Of a stretch of 64,000 nucleotides of DNA, positions 1 to 10,869 are shown piece by piece. Positions within the stretch are counted from its first letter, which is position 1, and each line of letters opens with the position of its first letter. The position numbers and the translations under genes are program-made. The notes under the pieces are model-generated. The model saw nothing but the letters and a program-made list of their open reading frames with translations, made no database searches and was not told where the DNA came from. Source of the DNA: Oscheius tipulae (Eukaryota > Nematoda > Chromadorea > Rhabditida > Rhabditidae). The DNA lies in contig JASJZH010000005.1 of assembly GCA_037178975.1 (NCBI GenBank), positions 5,890,001 to 5,954,000 of the forward strand. Direction: 5' to 3'.

Positions 1-480
1 GACAGGGATTATGAACTGAAAAGGTGTGATCGGTAAGGTTCTGACAACTTCCAGACTTCTTTTGGCCATAGGAAACTTGGAAAATAAACAGTTTTGTGAT
101 AAATGCAGAGGCATCCTATGAGAAAAAATGAAAGACTAATCGACCTCGGTTTTTTCTCTTCTTCGAGGAGGGCCTGAAACACCAAACTTGCGTCAATGAG
201 GTGACCGGACGCGAGCACAAGTGCCGAGCGCGCCATCAACCGCCATTCGAAATCACAATTGCCAACGAGGTCGTCTTGTGAGCTCTGACTGTTGCTTTTT
301 TCTTTTGTTTGTCAACACGTGTTTCAAGTAGTTCTGTTTCGAGTAATTCTATTCCATTAGAAAGAACAAAAGTTCTGAAAATGCTAGTGCTCGCTAACTG
401 TTCTGAAAGTCTCTTTCGCAATGTTTGCCCGTTTTTATGATGTTTCAACACAGTGTAAGTTTATTATTTCGCAAGCATCT
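1..480. other. Left edge and upstream region of BAF; no gene supported
   Basis: Two short open frames lie on the minus strand (239-9 and 451-236) but neither resembles a family I recognise. The frame from 239 begins with two Met codons and has a hydrophobic start, so it could be the first exon of a gene continuing to the left of the window, but nothing confirms it. The remainder should hold the BAF promoter and 5' UTR. Confidence 0.3.
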
Positions 481-650
481 TATTGAACACGCCTGCTAAA
501 ATGTTTCAAAAGCATTTCCCTCACATTTGGCATTGCAGTGTTATCGCGACTACCTTTCTGTCTGTCGCTCTGTATTTGCTTCTGAACCCTATCTCTCTGT
601 CGAACTTCTTACCCACAACTTCGTCTCATCTAAAACTGTTCATTTCAGAA

Positions 651-960
651 ATGTCCACCAGTGTGAAGCACCGTGAGTTCATCGGAGAGCCGATGGGAGA
701 GAAGGAGGTGACGACTATTGCTGGAATCGGACCCGTTTACGGAGAGAAACTGAGCGAGAGCGGATTCGACAAGGTAAGCACATTTTCTTCGTTCCGCTCA
801 TTTTCTTTTTCAGGCTTACGTCCTCTTTGGTCAGTATCTGCTGCTGAAAAAGGACGAGGAAATGTTCATCGAATGGATCAAAGAGACTGCCGGAGTCACG
901 TCGAATCACGCCAAATCTGCCTTCAATTGTCTCAACGAATGGAGCGAGCAGCATATGTAA
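651..960 (+). CDS. baf-1: Barrier-to-autointegration factor (BAF)
   Basis: Small DNA-bridging protein of the nuclear envelope and chromatin; dimers bind double-stranded DNA non-specifically together with LEM-domain proteins and lamin, and are needed for nuclear assembly after mitosis. Exons 651-773 and 814-960 give 89 aa, exactly the family length. The N-terminus [16 protein letters not shown], the helix-hairpin-helix region around [12 protein letters not shown] (about residues 25-36) and the C-terminal half [15 protein letters not shown] to the stop are near-identical to known nematode BAF. A TTTCAG acceptor ends 2 nt before the ATG, so the mRNA is probably trans-spliced or has a 5' UTR intron; this and the family N-terminus fix the start. 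AATAAA lies at 986-991. The 40-nt intron is typical of this window. Confidence 0.97.
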
Positions 961-1169
961 CAAAATTACTGTTTATTGACGCGTTAATAAAGAGTTTCAT
1001 TCCTATTTCTTTTTGTTCAAAATGTTACCGAATTCTGCCTCTTTGCCGAAATGAGGAAACGGTATAAGCTCCAGTTCCACTTACTGTCAAACAGAAAGCG
1101 TCTCTAGTAAAAAAGCATCGGAGCCAAAAGATGTTTTACTTTAGTTTCGCCACTTGAAAAAATTGAAAA

Positions 1170-2160
1170 CTTGGCTTTTGAGCTATTTCAAAAGTCTTAT
1201 AGTCTTGGCAAGTAATTACATCTTACAGGAAATGACAAAACATGAGCGAAAATCAGAGATCATTTGGTCGCCTGTTGCTCGTCCTAGATGGCAGCTTCCT
1301 CGTCACCTCTACTCAGGGCAAGTTTTCTGTGTCGTGTCTCGACCCTAACCACTTTTGCACTAACTCTCTCACCCCCGTTTCTAGATTAGGATCTGGGGTA
1401 GTCCCCTAGCTTGAGGACAACTTCGGGTTTTTGAAAATCGAGTATTGGAGACTGGGGATGGCGTCTTGAAATGCGAGAATTAGGATTTAGGAGTCCTAAA
1501 ATACTGGGTATGTCCCTGTCCTTTGTCTCTCTGTGTTTTTCAGTTGCCTACCATTGCATTTGTGTCTCTTTGTATTCATTCTTTAACTGTCCCTCCCCAG
1601 TCATTTCGGAGGTAGCCTATTTCTCTAGTGCGACAAGATGACACTGCCCTTCGTATGGAGCGTCGTGAATCTTCTATGTGGATCGACTGCAAAGAAAACG
1701 ATGCCATTGAGACTGCCTAACAGCTGCTCCTGTATCGAAAGACATGGGCTGTGATATCGATGTTCGAATGATGTACATAGACTGGAGGACGAGCAGCAGG
1801 CGACCAAACGTACTGATTGTCGCTCTTGCCTTATCATTTCCTGTCAGATGTAACTACAGGGTAGCCGATAAGTATTGGCGCGCTTACTCATATGGAGTCA
1901 TTGTTTCTAAATGCTATAGAGTTTTTCGGTTTGTCTAGAAAACAATGGATACTTTCACCCCCTTGGCAAAATCAATATAAAAAAAGAGACTCAAACAATC
2001 CACCAGAGAAAAATCTTTCCGTTCGTTTAATACCGAAGGCATCATAATTTTTAAAAGAAGAAAAACATTTTTTTACGCGCCAATACTTATCAGCCACCCT
2101 GTACTTGACAAGACTTTTGAAATAGCTCGAAAGCAAAGCTTTGCTTTGCAGTTAGCAAAA
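1170..2160. mobile_element. Inverted-repeat (foldback-like) transposon, copy 1
   Basis: The left arm (about 1170-1290) is matched in reverse complement by a right arm made of about 1785-1856 plus 2102-2150, interrupted by the MITE at 1857-2101. Shared blocks include the segment around TTTGGTCGCCTG, the segment around CAGGAAATGA and the outer block GAGCTATTTCAAAAGTCTT. The interior (about 1370-1780) recurs, reverse-complemented, at 41525-41960, so this is a dispersed repeat. It has no transposase frame, so it is non-autonomous. The outer ends are approximate and I did not identify a target-site duplication for the large element. Confidence 0.75.
1857..2101. mobile_element. MITE with 26-bp terminal inverted repeats and TA target duplication
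   Basis: The left end begins CAGGGTAGCCGATAAGTATT and the right end, reverse-complemented, begins CAGGGTGGCTGATAAGTATT; both continue into GGCGCG (2 mismatches over 26 bp). TA dinucleotides flank it (1855-1856 and 2102-2103). The other arm of the host element and its second copy (around 42105) carry an uninterrupted sequence with a single TA at this point, so they show the empty site. At 245 bp with no coding capacity, the TA duplication suggests mobilisation by a Tc1/mariner-type transposase. That last step is inference. Confidence 0.85.
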
Positions 2161-2611
2161 TTTGTTTGTAACACATGTGTTTGATATTTTGCTTCTTCAG
2201 TTTGACGTAGAAGTAAGACTATGCCTTGCCCCCTTATGAAAGTATCTTACAAGTATCCGAAACAGTTTCTCTCTTCCTCTGTATGTCAAGAGATCTACCC
2301 TGATCATGTCCAGCAATCGCCCTTGTCAATCTCGCAGTCCTAGACGATAAGGTGACAAGGATTGGATCCGCAAAAGCGATAGAAGTCCATTCAAAATAAG
2401 GAAAAGACACGTTTATTGTGCACATACAAGCATCAATATGAAGACGAGAAAAAGGGGAAAACAAAAAGAAAATAGCGCATACTCTTAAAGATCGGCACCG
2501 GTGGCAGGAATGCTGGACAGGTCTCTCGTTTTAAGGAAGAAGTGAACTTGAATCGGAGAAGAGATGGTGCTTTTTGTATTATTGATGAGAAGAAAGGGGA
2601 TAGAAGCTCGT

Positions 2612-3627
2612 TTAGTAGTTGATACCCTGCATGTATTCGGACAGTTTCTCGATGGCGGCGCGCACTTCAGCCGATACGGTGTTCTCACCCTCGTAGATAG
2701 CGATGAGGACGGCTAAAGACATTTTTGAAGGGAAAATAAAGGTCTCCTACCTGTCTTGGTCTTGGCAGCAAAGAATCCGCTCTTGTCCTTCTTTCCGAAG
2801 ATCAGACCTTCCTCTACACGGGGCACGATGTAGTGGATGTTCTCCAGATCAGCTCCAGTGCTCGGAACGGCGTTGATGTTGTTGAAAAGGGCGACGAACT
2901 TCTTCAGCTCAGCTTCGTTGGCCTGAAAATTAAATAAATAGATGTCAGGTGACATTAATGAGACAGATTGGATGAGTCATGATGAGTGATCGACTCTCAA
3001 ATAGACTCTCAAAGGTTACGAAACAGTTGGACTTTCATCCTATTCAATGGGGAAACATCAAAAGTGAGTCAAAAAGCAGAACAGTAAACGAGACTAAAAA
3101 AGAATTCTCTCAGCAGACCCCTCGTAACTCGCCTTAGAAAACCTGAGCATCTACTCCTGGAAGCTGCTCAAACGAAATTGTATCAGAATGCCTGGGTCAG
3201 TAGACAAATAGTTTTAGTTAACCTTTTCGGATGTGATTGAGTAGAATCTATACTGCCAAAGAGACTCAAATATTCTAACGTCTTCTTCTTTCCTCTGGTT
3301 AGACTGTCGACTTGTGGTTTCACAAGAGATTTTCGTTATTGATTTTTGGTAAGAGACAGTCTTATATGACTTTCTAAATTACACTTCATTGTTGCCGTCC
3401 ACTAAATGTTTAGAAGTCTTAACAAAAATGACGACTAGAGAGCGAAAATTTTCAATCTGTTTCCCAAAAAATAATCGTGAATGTAGAAGGTAAATACTCA
3501 CTCCGAAAACATTGCTGCCCTCCGTCCTGGCCCAAACGGATCCGTCGTTCAGACCGACGATGGCCGCTCGCTTGATGGCAGGAGATCCACCGGTCAGAGA
3601 GGTGATGTAAGCGTCCCAACCAGACAT
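2612..3627 (-). CDS. pfn: Profilin
   Basis: Actin-monomer-binding protein that promotes nucleotide exchange and delivers actin to formins and other poly-proline proteins. Three exons on the minus strand, 3627-3502, 2922-2751 and 2712-2612, give 132 aa, the usual nematode profilin size. The start MSGWDAYITSL (the conserved W-x-x-Y/W poly-proline-binding helix), the KRAAIVGLNDGSVWA strand, FGKKDKSGFFAAKTKTAVLI and the C-terminal helix ending SEYMQGINY are all typical. Introns are 579 nt and 38 nt. The gene is transcribed away from the receptor kinase locus; a minus-strand AATAAA lies near 2412-2417. Start and stop are well supported by family length. Confidence 0.95.
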
Positions 3628-3639
3628 TTTATTAGAAGA

Positions 3640-5470
3640 GACACTGAAAAAATGGCTATAAAAGGCGAGTGAGAAAAAAGAAAAAGATTGATCAATAGGT
3701 GACGCACATGGAAATGTGGCCGTTCCTTTCACCTCTAATCAGCTTTTCCAACACAAAAGTCTCTCTCCCGGTCTGACAAAAATAGAGGAAGAGACAGAGA
3801 AACTGGTAAAGAGTGGAGGTTCCGACTGCTATTTTCGGCTTAGTAGGTGGAGAGAGAGAGAGAGAGAGTGAGGAAAACAAGAACTGTTGAAATCGGGCTA
3901 TATTTCTCAATTAATCCCACCCCTAGATGGGGAAATCTAGTCATCCATCGGGGGCCGATATAATGTAAAGTTCCCATATTTGGCTGTGGAAAATGAGCTG
4001 GCGCTCGCGCTGGCTATTTGTCATCATGGGGTCTAAAGCTTTTTCGGCAGCTGAAACATGTACTTCTTAGAGGGAAAGGACAGAAAAGGGATAGTGCGAG
4101 ATGGAGATAAACAGAGATAAGCAAAAGAACAGCCGCTCTCTGTCTCTCTCTCTCCCTCTCTCTCAATGAGAGAGAGAGAGAGTGTTCCCGCCAAGACAGA
4201 ATTTTCGAGCGGTCAGTGCACACACATGGCCTGCGCTGCGGTCTTTACCGTAACTATTAGCGTTCGAGCGCGGTTAATCGCAAAAATCAATAGAGACTTT
4301 CTGACGGAGGACCGGCCCGAATACGGTCCGATTGAAATTTAATCAAACTGGGCAATGGGACTGAGTGGGTCAATTGTCGGGTCGAGTTCGTTCGGAGGAG
4401 AGGGAGGGAGTGCAAGGAAAAAATGAGGAATATGAGGAAGTTATTTGAAAAAGGGAGGTCTACTTGGTGAGAGGTGGACAGTGACAAACTGTCAAGGAAC
4501 CGGAGAATTTGATTGGAACTTTACTGTATTCTCCAGTAAAACTATCCAGATAGTATTCTGGATAGTTTTCTTGAAGATCTGTTATTCTGAACTGCATAAA
4601 AACATTAGTATTCTCCGTAAAAACATATTACACAAATCAAAAGATCAGAAAAAATATGAAGTTTAATCGTTGTATGAGCCAGTCATTTTTAAAAGTTGGA
4701 GGCTACAGTAGTTGGAATCTGTCAGAATACTTGAAAGTGGTGAGTTCCTCACTGTGATTTTTGGGGAAACCTCTTCACATCAAAATAAACAGACTGTGGA
4801 ACAACAAAAAGTTCCAAGAATGTCAAACAAACAGAGAAAGGCTTGTTATCTAGGAGAATAGACGGCCTCTATCAGTATTTGAGTGGCTGGAAACAGTGGC
4901 AGCGCCTCGTTAGTCACCCAGGAGGAGAGTAGGCGGAGCTCGGAGATGGCGAAAGGAGATGACTCAGTCTAGAAGAAACGGGGGAGACCCTAGACGACTG
5001 AAATCTACCATCTGGAAGACGGGGAGAAACATCGATTAGGCACAGATGGTGTCCATAATTATCCTCTCTTTCATTGGATTTTGGCTCGGGCTAACAAGGC
5101 GCAGCGAATGGACGAAATCAACAGATTAAATTAATGAGCGACGCTCTTAATGACCGCGGTTTTGAACAGTCAGAGACGGGAAAAGAGGCCTAAAAGACAG
5201 GGTGGAATAAAAAAGGCTGGGCTGACTGGGGGAATGGACAAAAGACAAACATCATTGAACGGTGAAAAGAATGGCGTCCGCAACGAGAGGAGAGGGGTCA
5301 GTCGAGTCAATTTTTGTGATTGTCTGGACTCATTAACAAGAATACAGAAGTTCAAACAGAAACAGTGTGACCATCTAAGAGAATGCGAGGACGCGAGAAG
5401 TACCGAGAATCCTAAAACTGCTGAGTCGATTGGATACTGTCCGGGATTAAAAAGTGATTAGCGTCATTCT
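3640..5470. other. Divergent intergenic region between profilin and the receptor locus, with GA/CT microsatellites
   Basis: No gene seen. It must contain the profilin promoter (minus) and the receptor promoter (plus). (GA)n tracts lie at about 3851-3868. At about 4137-4182 a CT-rich tract is followed at once by a GA-rich tract, which would form a hairpin. Short plus-strand frames around 4445-4666 and 5150-5461 have no recognisable content. Confidence 0.5.
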
Positions 5471-5476
5471 TATCAA

Positions 5477-6273
5477 ATGCTCTTTCTGCTTCTCGCTCTT
5501 CTGGTTCTAACAACAGCGGATGCGCAACAATGCATTGGGACGATTTTGAACGAAACCTTTTCGGATATTAGACCTTACTGTCGTGAGTTGAATTGAAAAG
5601 TTTTTTTTACATGCTGATGCAGCGATGAATGTAGAGGAAGAAGGATGCAAGACTCATTGGCGCATCGTCGTAATTGTGATAACGGATGACGCTGGCAGCT
5701 ATGAACAGTTGATGGAGAGTTTGAAAGGGGTCAGTTATGCAACAAAGAAATACAGCCGTTTTCAGACAGACTGTTCGGAAGAAGATTCCCTCTTTTTTAT
5801 GTCACAGCCCAAGTTTAACCTCAACCGAACTTGTTCCTTATCTCCTGTAAGTACGATTCTTCTTCCATTCATCATTGTTCTCCTCCAGATGTATCCAGAT
5901 GCAATCTGGGACGAGTTCCTGAAGTACAACTTTACCGAAAAGGAAATGGGAACTACTGTTCAAAGTATGGAAGACATCATGAGCTATACCGTTAGTGATG
6001 CTAGATATTTTGCAGCTGTTTTTAGATTGAATGTATGAACAACCTCACCCTGTCTGCTGATCAGGGAGCTAAGGTGTTCGTTCTTACCGATATTAATTGC
6101 GCGCAACTTTGCTCTGATGCCCCGCCTGTAAGACATTTAGTATACAAGCCTATAATAATATGTTTAGGGTTTTCATGGAGTAGGACCGACGTTCCTTCAG
6201 ATCCAGGCCGAATTCATCGCGTCTCTTCCCCAGTACAATATTGAATTCTCCGTGCACGGAAAGGAGACCGCCG
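5477..6273 (+). CDS. Receptor ectodomain cassette A (tandem paralogue without its own kinase)
   Basis: Signal peptide (MLFLLLALLVLTTADAQQC) followed by an extracellular domain of unknown family. Exons 5477-5582, 5623-5729, 5766-5846, 5889-5990, 6026-6127 and 6168-6273. The first four exons are 106, 107, 81 and 102 nt, identical in length and phase to those of cassette B at 6480-6999, and the proteins align throughout (for example THWRIVVIVITDDAGSYEQL against SHWRIVAIVATDNSDAYYQL; EFLKYNFT against ESLKYNFT; AKVFVLTDINCAQLC against ARAIVFTDLDCTELC). After the donor at 6274 no further exon of this type is visible: the nearest acceptor (before 6300) gives a stop after four codons. Either this is a separate truncated secreted protein of about 205 aa, or it splices to the shared transmembrane/kinase exons from 7267, which is phase-compatible and would give 603 aa. 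Both are inference. Confidence 0.7.
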
Positions 6274-6479
6274 GTTAGTTTTTTTTCTACCAAACTCAGG
6301 AAAGATTGTCTAACCTTTAAGCCCTTTTTCTTATTTCTAAAGTTTCTAATATTGTCTCTGTTATGGTCTACTTAGGTGCTCAGTTTTCATCAGACTATTT
6401 TTCTTGTACTCTTCCTACGATCCGAAAGATCAGCGTAACAGATTAACTTGCGATTAGCACTCCTTCTCTTCCTTATCAA

Positions 6480-8709
6480 ATGCTTGTCCTCTACCTCACA
6501 CTTCTAGCCCTTATTCATTTATCTATCTCTGGATATTGTCTAGGAACACAGAACTCTTCCGCTCCTGTTTCTGTACCTTACTGTTGTGAGTCTGACGGCA
6601 AACCTTCTAGAGATTGTTCAGTAGCCTCTCACGTCGAAGATGGATGTCGCTCTCACTGGAGAATTGTTGCTATTGTTGCTACGGACAATTCCGATGCCTA
6701 CTATCAACTTATGAATGTTCTTCGTCGGGTCAGTCGCATGAAAACGGAAGAGACGAAGGGGTTGTTTCCAGACGGATTGTTCTGAAAATGACGAGTTTTT
6801 CTTCTTATCCCAGTCGAAATTTCGGACTAATCGGTCATGCTTTCTTGCTAGAGTTTGAATAGTCTTGCTTTTTTTTAAAAGAACTCTACATTCTCAGATG
6901 TCCGAGAACGCCATTTTTGAAGAGAGCTTGAAGTATAACTTCACTACAAATGATGCTAATACAACTGGAGACGACCTGGTCGAAATGATGCGTTTTGCAG
7001 TAACACCTTCTCTATTTCTTCTCATCTTTTTTTCTGCTAGAGAGACTGCATGAGCAGTCTTCCTCTTCCCGAAGGACAAGGAGCCAGAGCTATTGTCTTT
7101 ACTGACTTGGATTGCACAGAGCTCTGTGGTAGTTTTCAAGAGGAACAGTATAACTTCATCAACAGTCTGAACAAATACAATATTGAGTTTCATATGCAGG
7201 GACGGGAATCATCTGGTGAGATACTCTTTTTTTTGTTTTGTCAGAATGTCTTTTTTTAAATTGCAGGCTGCACGTACAATTCCCTTATTGCCCAGTGTGC
7301 TGTTGCTGAAAATCGGTGCGTCGTGGATGAGAACAAACCAGACCCCAGTAAGCTGTGCTGGTCAAAGAAGAACTACTCTCCAGAGCATTTCTACGGCTGT
7401 AAGCTTTGTTTTCTGTCTCAAACAATGAAAATCCTAGCGAACAGAGCAGCCGGCTATGCCAGTATAGCAGCAGGCATTATTATGTTGGTACTCCTCATCA
7501 CTGGCATCTTTCGACATCGCAGCAACATGGAAGAGTTGGTGCGCATCATACTCAAGAAGACACATGGAGTGGTTGATGAAGTGTGAGTTGACGCACATTT
7601 AAGCTCATAGAAATTCAGAGTGCCTACAGACGATTGGGAGTTGGATCCAAAGAATCTGGAGGTGTTACAGGAGAAACCACTTGGAAGCGGTGCCTTTGCT
7701 GTGGTCTATGAGGGACGTCTCAGTGGAGAATTTCCAGTGGATAAAGTATACCCAAACCTGAACTTAAAGGGTACAAGGAATGAGAAGGTTGGTTTTTCTG
7801 TTTCTCTGAGTCTGAATCTCTTCCAGGTGGCTGTCAAAACTCCTCCAGCCTACGCTGATTCTCTCACCCGTTATGCTTTTCTGGAAGAGATTCGCTTCAT
7901 GAAGGAACTCGGCTACCATTCTCACCTCCTCGGAATGTTTGGATGTCAAACAATTGGTCCAGACGCCTTGATGGTCCTCGAATACTGCGAACACGGAGAC
8001 CTACAACACTTTCTTCGCAAAAACAAAGCAACTGTCACTCAGAAAGACTTGGTGTCCATATCTTGGCAAATCAGCGATGGGCTGGTAAGAGTTCTATCCT
8101 TTTTAGATAGACGAATCGTTTAGTACTATCTCAAGAAGCTGAGCTTGATTCACAGAGATTTGGCGGCAAGAAATGTGCTTATGACAACTGGTTTTACCGC
8201 AAAAATCTCCGATTTCGGTCTCTGTCGGAAGGCGGAAAGTATCGAACAAACTACTTATGTCTATGTCTCTCGAGGTGGAAGACTACCGTTCCGATGGATG
8301 GCACCCGAATCTCTTCGGGACTATGTCTTCTCTTTTGACTCTGACATGTAGGTATATTCTCCCCTGTTCGGTAAGCTAACATTTATTTCCAGTTGGTCCT
8401 TTGGAGTCGTCCTTTGGGAGACTTTCACCTTGGGAGAGGAACCTTTCAGTGACGTGCCAGCCCATGCTATGTTGGAACTCCTGGAAGCTGGGAAGAGACT
8501 AGAGCCGCCAGCTGACACTCCTGACTTTGTGTACGATTCCTTTATTTATTGAAAAAAATAAATTCAGGTGTGAATTGATGGAGCTCTGCAGGAAAGCTAT
8601 TCCCGAAGAGAGGATCTCGATAGAAGATGTTCGAACCAAATTACAAGAGAGCTTGATAGAAATGGCATCGTATTACGGGTATTTGGATGTTCGTGTTGAG
8701 TCGGAATAA
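6480..8709 (+). CDS. Single-pass receptor tyrosine kinase (ectodomain cassette B plus kinase)
   Basis: Exons 6480-6585, 6622-6728, 6772-6852, 6898-6999, 7041-7215, 7267-7398, 7438-7582, 7619-7787, 7827-8084, 8124-8347, 8393-8530 and 8568-8709 give 592 aa. In order: signal peptide, cysteine-containing ectodomain homologous to cassette A, a Cys-rich stretch (about residues 191-233), a transmembrane helix (about 243-262, AGYASIAAGIIMLVLLITGI), a juxtamembrane stretch and a tyrosine kinase domain. Kinase landmarks: G-loop GSGAFAVVYEG (about 303), VAVK lysine (about 343), catalytic loop HRDLAARN (about 435-442), DFG (about 455) and RWMAPE. HRDLAARN marks a tyrosine rather than a serine/threonine kinase, and no key residue is missing, so it should be active. 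The ectodomain is not Ig, FNIII or EGF; it resembles lineage-specific nematode receptors, and the ligand is unknown. Confidence 0.9.
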
Positions 8710-8876
8710 ATCTTGGTCAAACAATTCGGACCTCGGGGATTATGGAGTCCAGTTGGATCGCAGTTCAAAAGTGGAACCGGCGGATATTTCTAGCCGGTCA
8801 CTGGAATCAGCTACTGGTTCAAATTGTCCCTTCTCCCAAAAAAAGACGCGCTCAAACACAGTCGCTCCACTTTCAA

Positions 8877-9687
8877 ATGTTGCGGCTAGTCGCCCTTCTT
8901 TCCTCTATTCCACTAACTATGTCTCTCAACTACAATTATATGGTGGCTCCAATAAGAATGGAAATGTGTAAGCCTAACACCTGGATTTACCGACATCATG
9001 TTGTCTACAATTGCAACTTTTCGAATCTGAACGATACCAAAGAGGCTAAGAGGGATATCAAGCCGTTTGGTAGGTGATATTTGAGAGAGACAGTGAGATT
9101 TCATTCAGCTTGCGACCCTTCCGACGGAACCTACACGAAACTGAAGAAAAGGCTTCTCTTCCTTGGAGAAATACGCAGGGCGGACGATGGCTTCGTCTAT
9201 GAGTGTGCTGTCGAACCGAAAACTGGTGCTGTCATCTATCGCGCCAAAAGTAAAAGCAATACGATACAAATAACAGAAAGAATCAGGTTGCTGGGTTGAC
9301 GGAGAACACTTCCATCCTGGTCACTTCATCAAAGGAACTCATAACACCGTGTTTCTCTGCTACAAGGATCTGGATAACATCGTCCGACTGCGTGTTAGAC
9401 ATCGTGAGTCGCTACTAAGTGAAAGGAAATCAAACTTTCAGCCGCCCATCAAGCATGTAGCCCTGTCGGAGACGATTCCAGATGCCGTCAGGGAATAGCC
9501 CAGATGATCTTCAATTCGGATTATGGTTATGGAGAGCCGTTTGCCTACAATCCTTCGACTGGAGAGTCAATGACTGCGAATATTCCGCCAGTGGTAAAGG
9601 AATGAGCGTTTCTCTATGACTCTTGCCTTTTCAGGCCTTCGGAACAGTCAATCTCACGGAAGATATTCCTCAGCTGAGTTCTGTTAA
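8877..9687 (+). CDS. Secreted cysteine-containing protein of unknown family
   Basis: Exons 8877-9069, 9109-9249, 9287-9403, 9442-9594 and 9635-9687 keep one frame and give 218 aa. The start MLRLVALLSSIPLTMSL is a credible signal peptide and there is no later membrane segment. Cysteines recur with aromatic neighbours (MCKPNTWIYRHHVVYNC; GFVYECAV; SCWVDGEHFHPGHF; FLCYKDLDN; QACSPVGDDSRC; FCLQSFDW; NDCEYS; C-terminal C), and blocks of the form G-x-F-x-Y-x-C look internally repeated. I do not recognise the family. It begins 168 nt after the kinase stop codon on the same strand, so co-transcription is possible; whether it is functionally linked to the receptor is unknown. An open frame runs further upstream to 8742, but the signal peptide favours the Met at 8877. 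Confidence 0.75.
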
Positions 9688-9689
9688 CC

Positions 9690-10869
9690 TCCTTCGATCG
9701 ATCCAGGGCAACTTTGATCCGAGTAGAGCACACCATAAGCCCCGTGTCTCTTAGACAGTCCGAGTCGCACGACCAAGTGTCATCCCATCCAAATAACATA
9801 CCCTTGAAATACCCCATTGCAATAAAATCTATATAAAGAAAAGATGTTTCTCAACAGTTCTCCCTAGGAAAAGGTTCAAATGTTTAATGTTGGCCTTTCG
9901 CGGTGAGACCCGACCTTTCAGTCGTGGCAGCCAGCATGTCGATAGCAGTCAAAATCCACATTGTTCCAATCTGCCCTCATATTACTCAACTCTTTATATC
10001 GCATTCCCATTATTTACATCTTCACCCCCTCTTCTGGTCTTGTATCAAAAACCAAAGCAAAAACAGAAATAAAAGTCGAGCTATTTTACTTTTGTTTCTA
10101 AAAAGAGTTTTCATTCCAATTAATTCAGTTCTTCAATTCTGTTTGAAAATTCGAAGATGTTTGCTTTTCCAATATTGAAACTATAAAGAAATAAAGTTCT
10201 GAACACAAAAACTTTTGACTTTTTTTGTACAAAACAGTTCGTTGCTCCTGAAAAATCAGTAAGTCATTTAGTAGCAATGCATACCCCTAGTAGTAACCTT
10301 ACACCTCTTTACTTCTAAATAGTTCTGAACCACCTCCTAAGAGCGTACCGAAGATCCTAAAGTGAGCCCGAACAATGTCCCAAAAATCGAGGTACAATAG
10401 TATCCTAGGAGAATAGATGGAGCTAGCTAAATAGACCAGGAAATAGAACAAGGCTACAATGATTTGGCCAGCGCAACTGAACATAATCCTTCGTTTCGCT
10501 GAAACTAACTTACCCGAAAGAACGTCTCGGATCTATCCGACTCCTCGACTAGATATTGGACACTCGATTAGGGATCTAATCTGGATTGATCTTGTGACCG
10601 AGCAGACACAGTCCTTCGTCTAAATGTGTCAATTTTTCCAACAGATACTTTCTTTTAAGTTTCCTGCAAATCGAATAGAGCTCTAGTGCTTTCTCCCTTC
10701 CGTACCAGACGTTTCTTATCAGCTTGACTCACTTTCGTCGATCGACAACCGGCCCTTTTCCGAAATTTTTCTTGTTGTCCTACTAGAACATACCAGAGCA
10801 TCGATTGAACAGAGGGTTTCCTTTTCGTTTTGGCAGGAATCTAATACTTTATTCAATAAAAATTCAGGT
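9690..10869. other. Intergenic region upstream of TM9SF2
   Basis: No coding content recognised. It holds an AATAAA-type signal near 9821-9827 and should include the TM9SF2 promoter. A splice acceptor (AATTCAG) ends just before the TM9SF2 ATG. Confidence 0.5.

Noticed and set aside
9-451. Two minus-strand open frames at the left edge
   Set aside because: Short, no recognisable family and no visible splice connection; may be part of a gene outside the window.
6274-6479. Further exon completing receptor cassette A with its own membrane segment
   Set aside because: The only nearby acceptor leads to a stop after four codons and no hydrophobic stretch is present.
6586-6621. Open frame through the first intron of receptor cassette B
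   Set aside because: The segment has GT...AG ends and lies exactly where cassette A has an intron, so it is treated as an intron although it has no stop codon in one frame.
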